Part shown: one piece after another, positions 9,011 to 16,698 of the stretch
Layout: every line of letters starts with the position of its first letter
Position numbering within the stretch: the stretch's first letter is position 1
Source of the DNA: Pseudomonadota bacterium
GTDB lineage: Bacteria; Desulfobacterota; Desulfobulbia; Desulfobulbales; Desulfocapsaceae
Direction: 5' to 3'
Assembly: GCA_023412495.1 (NCBI GenBank)
Contig: JAEYNP010000134.1
Coordinates: 1-62,266 of the forward strand
Length of the DNA stretch: 62,266 bases
Program-made: the position numbers and the translations under genes
The notes under the pieces: generated by a model
Seen by the model: the letters and a program-made list of their open reading frames with translations, nothing else
What the model was told of the DNA's origin: nothing
Database searches by the model: none

Positions 9011-10062
9011 AAAAGAGAGGTTTGGCACGGATAGCGGGAATCTTCTTTCTTGGCATACTGCTTTTGTCGATGGGGGGCTGCGGCTATAAAAACGCCCCGG
9101 TACCACCGGCCAGTGTCGTGCCGCAGGCGATCGAGGACCTGCGCTATACCGTCACCGGCCAGGGCGCGCAGTTGTCCTGGTCCTTCCCTGTGAAGACCAT
9201 TCGAGGCTCACAGTTGGCTGAGATCTCTTCGTTCGATCTGTACCGGGCGGAAATTCCCATCGAAGACTACTGCGGCACCTGCCCGATACCTTTTGCCGAG
9301 CCGATAACCGTCGAGGGCGGTTCATCCTACGACGGCGAGGCTAGAAGGAGGGCTACCTACGACACCTCCATGCTCCGCCCCGGGCACAAGTACTTCTTCA
9401 AGGTCCGTTCCCGCACCAGCTGGTGGGCGGACAGCGACGACTCCAACGTCGTCACCTTCGTATGGTTTCAACCGGCTGAAGCGCCAACGAATCTGACTGC
9501 TGCCCCTGGCGACGGCCAGGTGAGCCTTTCCTGGCGGCCGGCTCAGTTGCCGACAGGAAGCGACCCGGCGATGGGGATCCGCTACCAGGTGCTCCGCAGC
9601 ACCGACGGCAAGGATTATACAGGGATCGGTGAGCCGCTGAAGGGCACGAGTTATGTGGATCGTCAGGTCGCCAACGGCCAGAAGTACTTCTATGCGGTCC
9701 AGACCATGACTACCTACAAGGGTGCCCTGGCCGAGGGCGGAGTAAGCAAGGAGGTGGCTGTGACTCCGGTCGATCTGACGCCGCCGCCGGCACCGACGGG
9801 TGTGGCTGCGGTGAAGACAGACGAAGGCATCAAGATCTTCTGGGATAAGAGCGAGACCGACGGCATTGGTGAATACAGGATTTACCGGCGCGCAGCCGAC
9901 CAGGACAAATATGAACTGCTGGCCAGGGTCGAGCCGAAGTATACCATCTATGTCGATGCCAAGGCAGTCGAAGGCATCAGGTACTATTATGCGGTAACCG
10001 CCGTCGACGAAGCCGCCTCGGCCAACGAGAGCCAGAAATCGAAGGAAGCGACTGTACGGTAG
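9007..10062 (+). CDS. Fibronectin type III domain lipoprotein
   Basis: Predicted lipoprotein of 351 aa. The N-terminus has a charged KKR start, a hydrophobic core and the lipobox LLSMGGC (Cys near residue 25). The mature protein contains about three Ig-like FN3 modules: residues ~40-145, ~150-250 (APTNLTAAPGDGQVSLSW) and ~255-350 (PPPAPTGVAAVKTDEG). Each module has the Tyr-rich strand (YYYAVTAVD, KYFYAVQTM) typical of FN3. Its role is unknown; FN3 lipoproteins often mediate cell-envelope or polysaccharide contact. The four-base overlap with argH and the downstream dapF suggest incidental cotranscription with amino-acid biosynthesis, a placement seen in related genomes (recollection, not checked). 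Confidence 0.85.
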   Translation: MKKRGLARIAGIFFLGILLLSMGGCGYKNAPVPPASVVPQAIEDLRYTVTGQGAQLSWSFPVKTIRGSQLAEISSFDLYRAEIPIEDYCGTCPIPFAEPITVEGGSSYDGEARRRATYDTSMLRPGHKYFFKVRSRTSWWADSDDSNVVTFVWFQPAEAPTNLTAAPGDGQVSLSWRPAQLPTGSDPAMGIRYQVLRSTDGKDYTGIGEPLKGTSYVDRQVANGQKYFYAVQTMTTYKGALAEGGVSKEVAVTPVDLTPPPAPTGVAAVKTDEGIKIFWDKSETDGIGEYRIYRRAADQDKYELLARVEPKYTIYVDAKAVEGIRYYYAVTAVDEAASANESQKSKEATVR

Positions 10063-10217
10063 GAAAATTCGGCCGCAGATAGATCAAGAGGTGCAAAACA
10101 GGTGCCCTCCAGCCGTGATCGCGGTTGGAGGGCTCCGTCGTCTTGACGCTGGAGCGAGGGACAGAGTAAAATCTGGTAACTGTCCAACTTTTTGCAGGAT
10201 CAGTGAGGAGCACGGTG

Positions 10218-11054
10218 ATGGCAACTTTTCCCATCGCATTCGAGAAGATGAACGGGACCGGCAACGATTTCGTCATTATCGACAATCGGCCTCTCGGCAT
10301 TCCGGTCGATGAACAGCCGGAACTGGCCCGGAAGATCTGCCGGAGAATGTTCTCCGTCGGTGCCGACGGGATGATCTTTATCGAAAATTCAACGAATGCC
10401 GATTTTCGCTGGAATTTTTACAACTCCGATGGCTCGGTGGCTGAGATGTGCGGCAACGGGTCCCGCTGCGCGGCCCGTTTTGCCTATCGGCACGGGATCG
10501 CCGGGAAGAAGGTGAAGTTCGAGACACTTGCTGGAATCATCGAGGCTGAAATCGGCGATCAAGAGGAGATCGTCAGAGTGAAGATGACGCAGCCTCGCGA
10601 TTTTAAACTGGATCTCTCCCTCAAGCTGGGCGACGAGGAGCGACATGTTGCCTATGTCGATACCGGAGTGCCGCACACCGTGATCTTCGTCGGAGAAGAA
10701 GACGTCCCGGTGAACACCTGGGGCAGGAAGGTGCGGTTCCATGAACTCTTTTCGCCGCGCGGCACCAATGCCAATTTCGTCACCCTGTTGCCTGACGGTA
10801 GATTAAAGGTGCGCACCTACGAGCGCGGAGTCGAGGCCGAGACCATGGCCTGCGGCACCGGGGTGGTGGCCTCAGCCCTCATCGCCGCCATCCAGAAAGG
10901 GCAGGAGTCGCCGGTTGAGGTCGTCACCTCGGGCGGCAGTGTGCTGACTATACTATTTGATTTATTTGACGGGCCGGTGGTGAAGAATGTCTATCTGCAA
11001 GGTCCCACCCGACTCGTCTGTACCGGACATATTACCGCCGAAGCGCTGCTTTAA
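10218..11054 (+). CDS. dapF: Diaminopimelate epimerase DapF
   Basis: Interconverts LL- and meso-diaminopimelate without cofactor, using two catalytic cysteines, for lysine and peptidoglycan. The 278-residue protein has MNGTGNDFVI near the start, the first catalytic Cys in MCGNGSRC and the second in MACGTGVVA. The ATG at 10218 is preferred to a GTG at 10203 because GAGGAG lies seven bases before it. A perfect inverted repeat begins three bases beyond the stop. Confidence 0.96.
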   Translation: MATFPIAFEKMNGTGNDFVIIDNRPLGIPVDEQPELARKICRRMFSVGADGMIFIENSTNADFRWNFYNSDGSVAEMCGNGSRCAARFAYRHGIAGKKVKFETLAGIIEAEIGDQEEIVRVKMTQPRDFKLDLSLKLGDEERHVAYVDTGVPHTVIFVGEEDVPVNTWGRKVRFHELFSPRGTNANFVTLLPDGRLKVRTYERGVEAETMACGTGVVASALIAAIQKGQESPVEVVTSGGSVLTILFDLFDGPVVKNVYLQGPTRLVCTGHITAEALL

Positions 11055-11056
11055 CA

Positions 11057-11131
11057 CGGATTTCTCATGAACATTGTGTATGTATTGTAGATTGATTAAT
11101 GGAGACCGACACAATGTTCATGAGAAATCCG
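11057..11131. repeat. Perfect 22-bp inverted repeat after dapF
   Basis: Arms at 11057-11078 and 11110-11131 are exact reverse complements (left arm begins CGGATTTCTCATGAAC), with a 31-base AT-rich loop. No T tract follows, so it is not a standard intrinsic terminator. It could act as a 3' RNA hairpin, a protein site, or be a very short inverted-repeat element. Confidence 0.85.
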
Positions 11132-11180
11132 GGGCTGTTGGACCGTGCGGAATATCCCCCACAAGGGGGACTCGTTTCAG

Positions 11181-11252
11181 TACCCCCCTGAGGGGTATAA
11201 GTACCTTCACGAAATTCATTTAAAAAAACACGAAATGAATTTCTAAGGTACT
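11181..11252. repeat. Intergenic palindromic repeat, copy B
   Basis: Two adjacent stems: TACCCC/GGGGTA (11181-11197) and a near-perfect palindrome at 11200-11252 starting AGTACCTTCACGAAATTC and ending GAATTTCTAAGGTACT with an A-rich loop. It is the same family as the copies near 13.1, 20.9, 29.2 and 30.9 kb, in reverse orientation relative to the 13.1 kb copy. Confidence 0.85.
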
Positions 11253-11282
11253 AACAGGGGATAACCAGGATCAGGAGGATAT

Positions 11283-12164
11283 ATGGATAGATTTCACGGA
11301 GCGCTTGTTGCACTTGTCACCCCGTTTCAGGGCGACCTGCTGGACGAACAGCGCTTGATCGACCTCATCGAATTTCAGATAGCCGGCGGCACCCACGGCA
11401 TCGTGCCCTGCGGGACCACCGGGGAGTCGGCGACCATCGGTTTCGACGAGCATAAACGGGTGATCGACCTCACCGTCAAGACGGTGAACGGCCGTGTGCC
11501 GGTGGTGGCAGGAACTGGGGCGAACAACACCCTGGAGGCCATTGAGCTTACCGAAAGCGCAAAGGAGAGCGGGGCCGACGCGGTGCTGTCGGTGGTGCCT
11601 TACTACAACAAGCCGAGCCAGGAAGGCATGTACCTCCACTTCCGCAGGATTGCAGAGGCCGTGGACATCCCGATGTTCCTCTACAACGTCCCCGGCCGGA
11701 CGGTGGTGAACATGCTGCCGGAGACCGTGGCCCGCCTGGCGGAGATCGACAACATTATCGGCATCAAGGAGGCCTCCGGCAGTCTCGAGCAGATTTCCGA
11801 CGTCATCCGCCGCTGTCCGGACGATTTCATCGTGCTGTCCGGCGACGACTTCACCGCCATGCCCACCATTTCCATCGGCGGCAAGGGCGTGATCTCGGTC
11901 ATCTCCAACGTCTGGCCGAGCGCCATGGCCCAGATGATGGAGGCCGCGCTGTCCGGCGACGCCCAGCGGGCGAGGGAACTCCATTACCGGATGTTCGAGC
12001 TGATGAAGCTGATGTTCTGCGAGCCCAACCCGGTGCCCGCCAAGAAGGGCCTGGAATTGATGGGCAGGATCAAGAGCGGGCTGCCACGCCTGCCGCTGGC
12101 GCCCATGGGAGGAGCCAATCTGGAAAAACTGCAGACGGCGATGCGCCAGGCTGGACTCATCTGA
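11283..12164 (+). CDS. dapA: 4-hydroxy-tetrahydrodipicolinate synthase DapA
   Basis: Condenses pyruvate with aspartate semialdehyde, the committed step to diaminopimelate and lysine. The 293-residue TIM barrel shows GTTGESATI near residue 43, the catalytic Tyr in PYYNKPSQEG, Tyr and Arg in LYNVPGRT, and the Schiff-base lysine in GIKEASG. AGGAGG lies just before the ATG. Repeat copy B separates it from dapF; dapB follows after about 100 bases. Confidence 0.97.
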   Translation: MDRFHGALVALVTPFQGDLLDEQRLIDLIEFQIAGGTHGIVPCGTTGESATIGFDEHKRVIDLTVKTVNGRVPVVAGTGANNTLEAIELTESAKESGADAVLSVVPYYNKPSQEGMYLHFRRIAEAVDIPMFLYNVPGRTVVNMLPETVARLAEIDNIIGIKEASGSLEQISDVIRRCPDDFIVLSGDDFTAMPTISIGGKGVISVISNVWPSAMAQMMEAALSGDAQRARELHYRMFELMKLMFCEPNPVPAKKGLELMGRIKSGLPRLPLAPMGGANLEKLQTAMRQAGLI

Positions 12165-12265
12165 ACAAGCCGGTGCTTATTGAGTATCCTTTCTTGCTTT
12201 TTTGCATATGAATTTCTGGATTTATCCAGTTTATCGGGGTTGGCAGTCCATGACCAGGAGCTGAT

Positions 12266-13075
12266 ATGATAAAGGTAATAATTGCCGGCGCGGCCGGGCG
12301 GATGAGCCTGCGGGTGGCCGAAATGGTTAACCGGCATCCCCGGCTGAAATACGCCGCGGCCTTCGAGGGGAAGGGCCATCCTGCCATCGGCAGGGACGCC
12401 GGGCAACTTCTCAACGGCGAGAAGAACGGCGTGATTATCGGCGAGGGCATCGAATCGGTCATCGATCGGGGGGATGTGATCATCGACTTCACTTTCCACA
12501 AGGCGACCATGGAGTTCGCCCAGGTGGCGGCCGCTCACCATAAGGCCATGGTCATCGGCACCACCGGTCTCACCGCCGAAGAGCTTGCGGAACTGCGCGA
12601 ACTGGCCAAAAACTTTCCCTGCGTCCAGGCACCCAACATGTCGGTATGCGTCAACGTGCTCTTCAAGCTGGTCAAGAAGACCGCTGCCATTCTCGGTGAC
12701 GACTACGATATCGAGATCATCGAGGCCCATCACAACAAGAAGAAGGATGCGCCGAGCGGCACCGCCCTGAAGCTCGCCGAGATGGCCGCAGAAGGGGTGA
12801 ATCGCAAGCTGGACGAGGTGATGGTGCTTGAGCGCGCCGGTATCATCGGCGAGCGAAAGCCCAAGGAAATAGGGATACAGACTGTACGGGCGGCGGATAT
12901 CGTCGGCGAGCATACCGTCCTCTTCGCCGGCCCCGGCGAGCGCATCGAGCTGGTCCACCGGGCCCACAGCCGCGACCATTTCGCCAGGGGTGCGGCGGAG
13001 GCCGCCGCCTGGGTCGTCGGCAAGGATTTCGGCGTCTACTCCATGTTCGATGTCCTTGGCCTGCAGGATTTTTAG
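12266..13075 (+). CDS. dapB: 4-hydroxy-tetrahydrodipicolinate reductase DapB
   Basis: NAD(P)H-dependent reduction of the DapA product. The 269-residue protein has a Rossmann GAAGRM motif at the N-terminus, TTGLT after the cofactor loop, and the substrate-binding/catalytic segment EAHHNKKKDAPSGTA with its conserved His pair and Lys. Its TAG stop is the first part of a repeat (copy C), so the end of the reading frame overlaps that mobile-looking sequence; the C-terminal GVYSMFDVLGL is nonetheless family-typical, so the gene is not obviously truncated. Confidence 0.96.
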   Translation: MIKVIIAGAAGRMSLRVAEMVNRHPRLKYAAAFEGKGHPAIGRDAGQLLNGEKNGVIIGEGIESVIDRGDVIIDFTFHKATMEFAQVAAAHHKAMVIGTTGLTAEELAELRELAKNFPCVQAPNMSVCVNVLFKLVKKTAAILGDDYDIEIIEAHHNKKKDAPSGTALKLAEMAAEGVNRKLDEVMVLERAGIIGERKPKEIGIQTVRAADIVGEHTVLFAGPGERIELVHRAHSRDHFARGAAEAAAWVVGKDFGVYSMFDVLGLQDF

Positions 13076-13175
13076 TACCTTAGAAATTCGTTTCTTGCTT
13101 TTTAAAAACGAATTTCGTGAAGGTACTTACCTCCTCTGCAGTGGGAGGGGATAACAACAGCGTCAGCACGCCTTA
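13074..13175. repeat. Intergenic palindromic repeat, copy C (full length)
   Basis: The clearest complete copy. Stem 1 pairs AGTACCTTAGAAATTCGTTT (13074 on) with AACGAATTTCGTGAAGGTAC across a T-rich loop. Stem 2 follows with CCTCTGCAGTGGGAGG, then GATAACAAC and a GCGTCAGC tail. It starts inside the dapB stop codon and lies before folK. Confidence 0.85.
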
Positions 13176-13197
13176 ATTTTATGGAGTTGAACCGGCA

Positions 13198-13791
13198 GTG
13201 AAATCGGCAGCGCAGACGGAGGCATTCATCGGCCTGGGCTCGAATCTCGGCGACGGGAAAAAGATTCTGCAGGAGGCATGGCAGGCCCTGGGCAGGATCA
13301 AAGGGATTCAGCCGGAACGGTTGTCCAGCCCCTACATGACCGCACCGCTCGGCATGGAGAGCGAACACTGGTTCACCAATGCCGTGGGCCGTCTTTGGGT
13401 CACACTCCCGGCCCGTGAGTTGCTGCAGGCTCTGATGGCGGTTGAGGCAGGCTTCGGCCGGCTGCGGAAGGGCAAGGGCTACCAGGATCGCAGCCTCGAT
13501 CTTGACCTGCTCTACTATGGTGAAATGGTCATGGATAGCCCTGAATTGATCCTGCCTCACCCCCGGATCGGTGAGCGGCTCTTTGTCCTCATTCCATTTG
13601 CCGAACTTGAACCGGACCATATCGACCCCATAACCGGCGAGACCATCACCGTCATGGAGCAGCGCCTGAGAAACGCCATTGCCGCAGGAGAGAGCGAAGA
13701 GCAGGAAATAGCTCGGGGGGGGCGATGGGATGATTACCAAGCCGCGGACAGATCGGGCCCCGACTCCCCATGTGACCGCGGTCGGAAGTAA
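13198..13791 (+). CDS. folK: HPPK (2-amino-4-hydroxy-6-hydroxymethyldihydropteridine diphosphokinase)
   Basis: Pyrophosphorylates hydroxymethyl-dihydropterin with ATP in folate synthesis. The 197-residue protein begins at a GTG and shows FIGLGSNLGD at the N-terminus, the SSPYMTAPLG substrate loop, FTNAVG, and the metal/ATP signature RSLDLDLLYYG followed by LPHPRIGERLFVL. The C-terminal 40 residues beyond the core are unconserved. No folB or folP neighbour is seen here. The end of the gene lies just before, or overlaps, the next small membrane-protein gene depending on its start. Confidence 0.93.
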   Translation: MKSAAQTEAFIGLGSNLGDGKKILQEAWQALGRIKGIQPERLSSPYMTAPLGMESEHWFTNAVGRLWVTLPARELLQALMAVEAGFGRLRKGKGYQDRSLDLDLLYYGEMVMDSPELILPHPRIGERLFVLIPFAELEPDHIDPITGETITVMEQRLRNAIAAGESEEQEIARGGRWDDYQAADRSGPDSPCDRGRK

Positions 13792-13807
13792 CAGTACGAG
13801 AGATACC

Positions 13808-14083
13808 TTGAGTCCCCTACGAATCATAATCATAATCATCCTCCTGTACATCGCCTACCGTCTGATCACGGCCGGAAGGAGGAAAGCTCGTTCTGTTAAG
13901 GACGCGAAGAAGAAGTCTTCCCGGCAGATGCCGGTCAGCGATACCCTCGAGGAAGATCCGATCTGCAAAAAACTTGTGCCCAGCCGACAGGCTGTTACAA
14001 TGAGATTGCACGGTAATACTTATTATTTCTGCAGCCAGGAGTGCTGCGATATTTTCAGAAAAAGTCAAGGAGAACAAGAATGA
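13808..14083 (+). CDS. Small membrane-anchored TRASH/YHS-type metal-binding protein
   Basis: A protein of about 91 aa with an N-terminal transmembrane helix ([13 protein letters not shown]), a basic linker, and a C-terminal TRASH/YHS-like module in which a Cys ([11 protein letters not shown]) is followed about 30 residues later by [12 protein letters not shown], giving a likely Cys3 metal site. The start is uncertain. TTG at 13808 puts the helix at the very N-terminus as expected for such proteins; ATG at 13730 would overlap folK by 62 bases. The stop overlaps the start of the aldolase gene (ATGA), so translation is probably coupled. Metal sensing or delivery is inferred only from the motif. 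Confidence 0.7.
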   Translation: MSPLRIIIIIILLYIAYRLITAGRRKARSVKDAKKKSSRQMPVSDTLEEDPICKKLVPSRQAVTMRLHGNTYYFCSQECCDIFRKSQGEQE

Positions 14084-14724
14084 AGTTTTTTATCGATACG
14101 GCAAATCTGGACGAGATCAAGAAAGGTGTCGAGATGGGAATGGTGGACGGCGTCACCACCAACCCGTCCCTGGTGGCCAAGGAGAAAAAGCCTTTCATCG
14201 AAATAATTGCCGAGATCTGCAAGATAGTCGACGGGCCGGTCAATGCCGAGGTGGTCAGCCTGGAGGCCCCGGGGATGGTCGCTGAGGCGAGAGATCTGGC
14301 TAAGATCGCCGACAACATCGTGGTGAAGATCCCGATGATCGTCGAAGGCCTGAAGGCGGTGAAGATGCTCGCCGCCGAGGGGATCAAGACCAACGTCACC
14401 CTGATCTTCTCCGCCGCCCAGGCGCTTCTGGCCGCCAAGGCAGGCGCGAGCTACGTCAGCCCCTTCGTCGGCAGGCTGGACGACATTGGCCAGCCGGGAA
14501 TGGATCTGGTCAGCGATATCGTGACCATTTACGATAATTACGGCTACACCAGCGAGGTCATCGTGGCGAGCGTCAGGAGTCCCCAGCATGTGCTCGATGC
14601 CGCGCTGATCGGCGCCGATATCGCCACCATTCCATTCAAGGTGATCGCCCAGTTGGCCAAACATCCCTTGACGGATACCGGCATGGAGCAGTTCCTGGCC
14701 GATTGGGAGAAGCGGGCGAAATAA
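14080..14724 (+). CDS. fsa: Transaldolase / fructose-6-phosphate aldolase family protein
   Basis: Small decameric-type transaldolase (TalC/MipB/Fsa subfamily), acting in the non-oxidative pentose phosphate pathway or as F6P aldolase. The 214-residue barrel starts [15 protein letters not shown] with AAGGAG seven bases upstream, contains [13 protein letters not shown], the Schiff-base lysine in VVKIPM and the SPFVGRLDD phosphate-binding loop. Transaldolase and F6P aldolase activity cannot be separated by eye. It is tightly packed between the TRASH protein (4-base overlap) and the transglycosylase (no gap). Confidence 0.92.
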   Translation: MKFFIDTANLDEIKKGVEMGMVDGVTTNPSLVAKEKKPFIEIIAEICKIVDGPVNAEVVSLEAPGMVAEARDLAKIADNIVVKIPMIVEGLKAVKMLAAEGIKTNVTLIFSAAQALLAAKAGASYVSPFVGRLDDIGQPGMDLVSDIVTIYDNYGYTSEVIVASVRSPQHVLDAALIGADIATIPFKVIAQLAKHPLTDTGMEQFLADWEKRAK

Positions 14725-15441
14725 ATGAGGGGCCGTCGTACTGTCTTCAGGAACATTCTGCCGTTCAACTTCATTCCCGCCCCGCGCGGGAAAATACGAC
14801 GTGCTGCCGTCTGCCGTACCGGGCAGGCGGCGGCGTTTCGGATGCTCATAGTGGTCACCCTCCTGCTCCTGATGAAGGCAGGGGCATCCCAAGCCTCGAT
14901 GTATGTCTGCCGGGACAAATCGGGGGCGATGAACTTTACCAACGCTCCCACCGGCGCCAACTGCCGGGAGCATTCGCTGGCTGATTCCACCCGGATTCGT
15001 ATCCCCTTCAGCAAGCACGCGGGGGGAACTCCGACCAGCTATGACCAGGATATAAGAAGGATAGCCCAGCGCTACCAACTCGATCCGCCGCTTATCAAGG
15101 CGATCATTCACACCGAATCTTATTTCAATCCCCGGGCGGTATCGCGGCGCGGCGCCCAGGGCCTGATGCAGTTGATGCCAGAGACGGCCAAGGATCTGCA
15201 GGTCGCCAACCCCTTCAATCCTCTTGATAATATCGACGGTGGCACACGATATCTGCGGTGGCTGCTGGACAGCTTCAACGGCGACCTGATTCTCTCTCTC
15301 GCCGCCTATAACGCCGGGCCGGGCTTGGTCTCCAGGACCGGGGGAGTGCCGCAGATTCAGGAGACTCGGGAGTATGTCCACAAGGTTCTGAAGCAGTACA
15401 GGATCTACAAAAATCAGCAGTCCCTGCTTCTGATCAATTAA
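14725..15441 (+). CDS. Lytic transglycosylase (SLT domain) with DUF4124-like N-terminus
   Basis: Periplasmic murein lyase that cleaves glycan strands to 1,6-anhydro ends. The 238-residue protein has a hydrophobic segment (MLIVVTLLLLMKAGASQAS, about residues 40-58), which suggests true translation could begin at the ATG at 14842. A DUF4124-like MYVCRDKSGAMNFTNAP module is followed by an SLT domain with the catalytic Glu in IHTESYFNPRAVS, GLMQLMPETA and AAYNAGPG. The ATG at 14725 follows the previous stop directly. Family-typical C-terminus TREYVHKVLKQY. Confidence 0.9.
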   Translation: MRGRRTVFRNILPFNFIPAPRGKIRRAAVCRTGQAAAFRMLIVVTLLLLMKAGASQASMYVCRDKSGAMNFTNAPTGANCREHSLADSTRIRIPFSKHAGGTPTSYDQDIRRIAQRYQLDPPLIKAIIHTESYFNPRAVSRRGAQGLMQLMPETAKDLQVANPFNPLDNIDGGTRYLRWLLDSFNGDLILSLAAYNAGPGLVSRTGGVPQIQETREYVHKVLKQYRIYKNQQSLLLIN

Positions 15442-15562
15442 TGCGGCAATGTTCTCGGTTCAGCTCCCCGTTGCCGCCTTCCACGCCACCTTATCGGTTT
15501 GATTGTCTTTTACCGTGTGAAAAGAGCCGGATGGAGCCGAAAACCTGCTCCTTCTTTTGCCC

Positions 15563-15592
15563 TTGACGATAATCGACTAAGTAAGGTATAAA
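15563..15592 (+). promoter_or_regulatory. Candidate sigma-70 promoter for tRNA-Leu
   Basis: TTGACG and TATAAA with an 18-base spacer, ending 10 bases before the tRNA 5' end. Confidence 0.6.
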
Positions 15593-15602
15593 CGAATCCT
15601 GC

Positions 15603-15689
15603 GCCGGAGTGGTGAAACTGGTAGACGCACTGGACTCAAAATCCAGCGCCCGCAAGGGCATGTCGGTTCGATTCCGACCTCCGGCACCA
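15603..15689 (+). tRNA. tRNA-Leu (anticodon CAA)
   Basis: Complete 87-base class II tRNA with an encoded CCA end. The acceptor GCCGGAG pairs with CTCCGGC, the anticodon arm is CTGGA-CTCAAAA-TCCAG (anticodon CAA), there is a long variable arm (GCCCGCAAGGGC) and a T arm with GGTTCGATTCC. It reads UUG leucine codons. Confidence 0.97.
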
Positions 15690-15699
15690 CTGAGAATTC

Positions 15700-15740
15700 G
15701 CCCGATAGTCAATGATTCCTTGACTATCGGGCTTTTTTTT
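15700..15740 (+). terminator. Intrinsic terminator of tRNA-Leu
   Basis: A perfect 13-bp stem (GCCCGATAGTCAA with TTGACTATCGGGC), a 7-base loop and eight T residues, 11 bases downstream of the tRNA. Confidence 0.95.
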
Positions 15741-15904
15741 ACTCGGGCGGGGGGAGTATCAATTCTATCCGAATGCACCGGTTGTCCCAGCTTTGAAAGG
15801 CTATGTTTTTTGTATCCAGTTATTGGGGCCATACGAGGGAAGGGATGCGATCTAACTTTGCCAACATTTCCAGGTCCCTCAAAACAAGGGCTGTTCGGCA
15901 AGTG

Positions 15905-16333
15905 TTAGCCGATATTTACCAGTTCGAGGTCAAAAATCAGCGTTTGTCCGGCAAGCGGCGGATTGCTATCCAAGGTCACGGTATCTTCATTTATCTCGGT
16001 CACGATAACTAACATTGGTTCATCATCTTCATTGGTAAGTTCCAACTCATCGCCAACTTCAAAGTCGAAATCTGCCGGAAATTCAGTACGAGGCACTTCA
16101 AGCAAATTCTCATCGTCCCTTTCTCCGTAAGCTTTTTCAGGAGGAAGTGTAATTGTCTTCTTTTCACCCACGGCCATATTCAGCACGCCCTCTTCAAAGC
16201 CATCGATGATGTCACTTTCACCAAGTGTGAAAACCAGAGGCTCTTCTCCAACTGTTGAATCAAAGATGCTTCCGTCGATGAGTTTGCCGGTATAGTGAAC
16301 GGTAACCTTATCCCCTCTTTTTGCCTGCTTCAT
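15905..16333 (-). CDS. FKBP-type peptidyl-prolyl isomerase (SlyD-like)
   Basis: Cytoplasmic prolyl isomerase/chaperone with an FKBP domain carrying an inserted IF flap. The 142-residue product starts MKQAKRGDKVTVHYTGKL, then DGSIFDST, FTLGESDIIDGFEEGVLNM, TLPPEKAYGERDDENL and the flap with FDFEVGDEL. It lacks the His-rich metal-binding tail of SlyD, ending LIFDLELVNIG. The ATG at 16333 is chosen from conservation; the in-frame extension upstream to 16483 has no family similarity, and no strong ribosome site is visible. It is transcribed toward tRNA-Leu as a single-gene unit. Confidence 0.92.
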   Translation of the reverse strand: MKQAKRGDKVTVHYTGKLIDGSIFDSTVGEEPLVFTLGESDIIDGFEEGVLNMAVGEKKTITLPPEKAYGERDDENLLEVPRTEFPADFDFEVGDELELTNEDDEPMLVIVTEINEDTVTLDSNPPLAGQTLIFDLELVNIG

Positions 16334-16698
16334 GGTATACTCTGTCAATGTGGTTGAATTTGTAAGGATTGAGCTTCTCGAAAATCGATCGAAGCCTTGA
16401 TCTGGAGAAATTCTATTCATCTTTTGCGATTTGGTCGCAAAAATAATATCTTTTCCGGCCGAAACAATAGAAATGGACGTCAAGAGCTATAATTTTGATT
16501 TAACTGCCGCCAGCATATCCTTATAACCGCCGATACCCTATGGGATGGAGCTCATTACCTCTACCCGGTCGCACTGACCGTCGCCGGCTCTAGACAAATG
16601 CGCCCGGAGAGTTGGCAATGGTCGGCGACGTGTAAACAGCCCGGACCACGCTCCTTGATCTGTTGGATATCTATCCGGTTCTGCGACTCTTGGAAAAT
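16334..16698. other. Intergenic region without recognised features
   Basis: About 365 bases between the FKBP gene and the histidine kinase. I see no coding frame with a ribosome site, no strong hairpin with a T tract and no repeat. The part next to the FKBP start presumably holds its promoter. Confidence 0.5.

Noticed and set aside
11200..11252. Repeat copies interpreted as ordinary intrinsic terminators
   Set aside because: They occur in both orientations, have conserved multi-stem sequence, and lack a consistent T tract at the 3' side.
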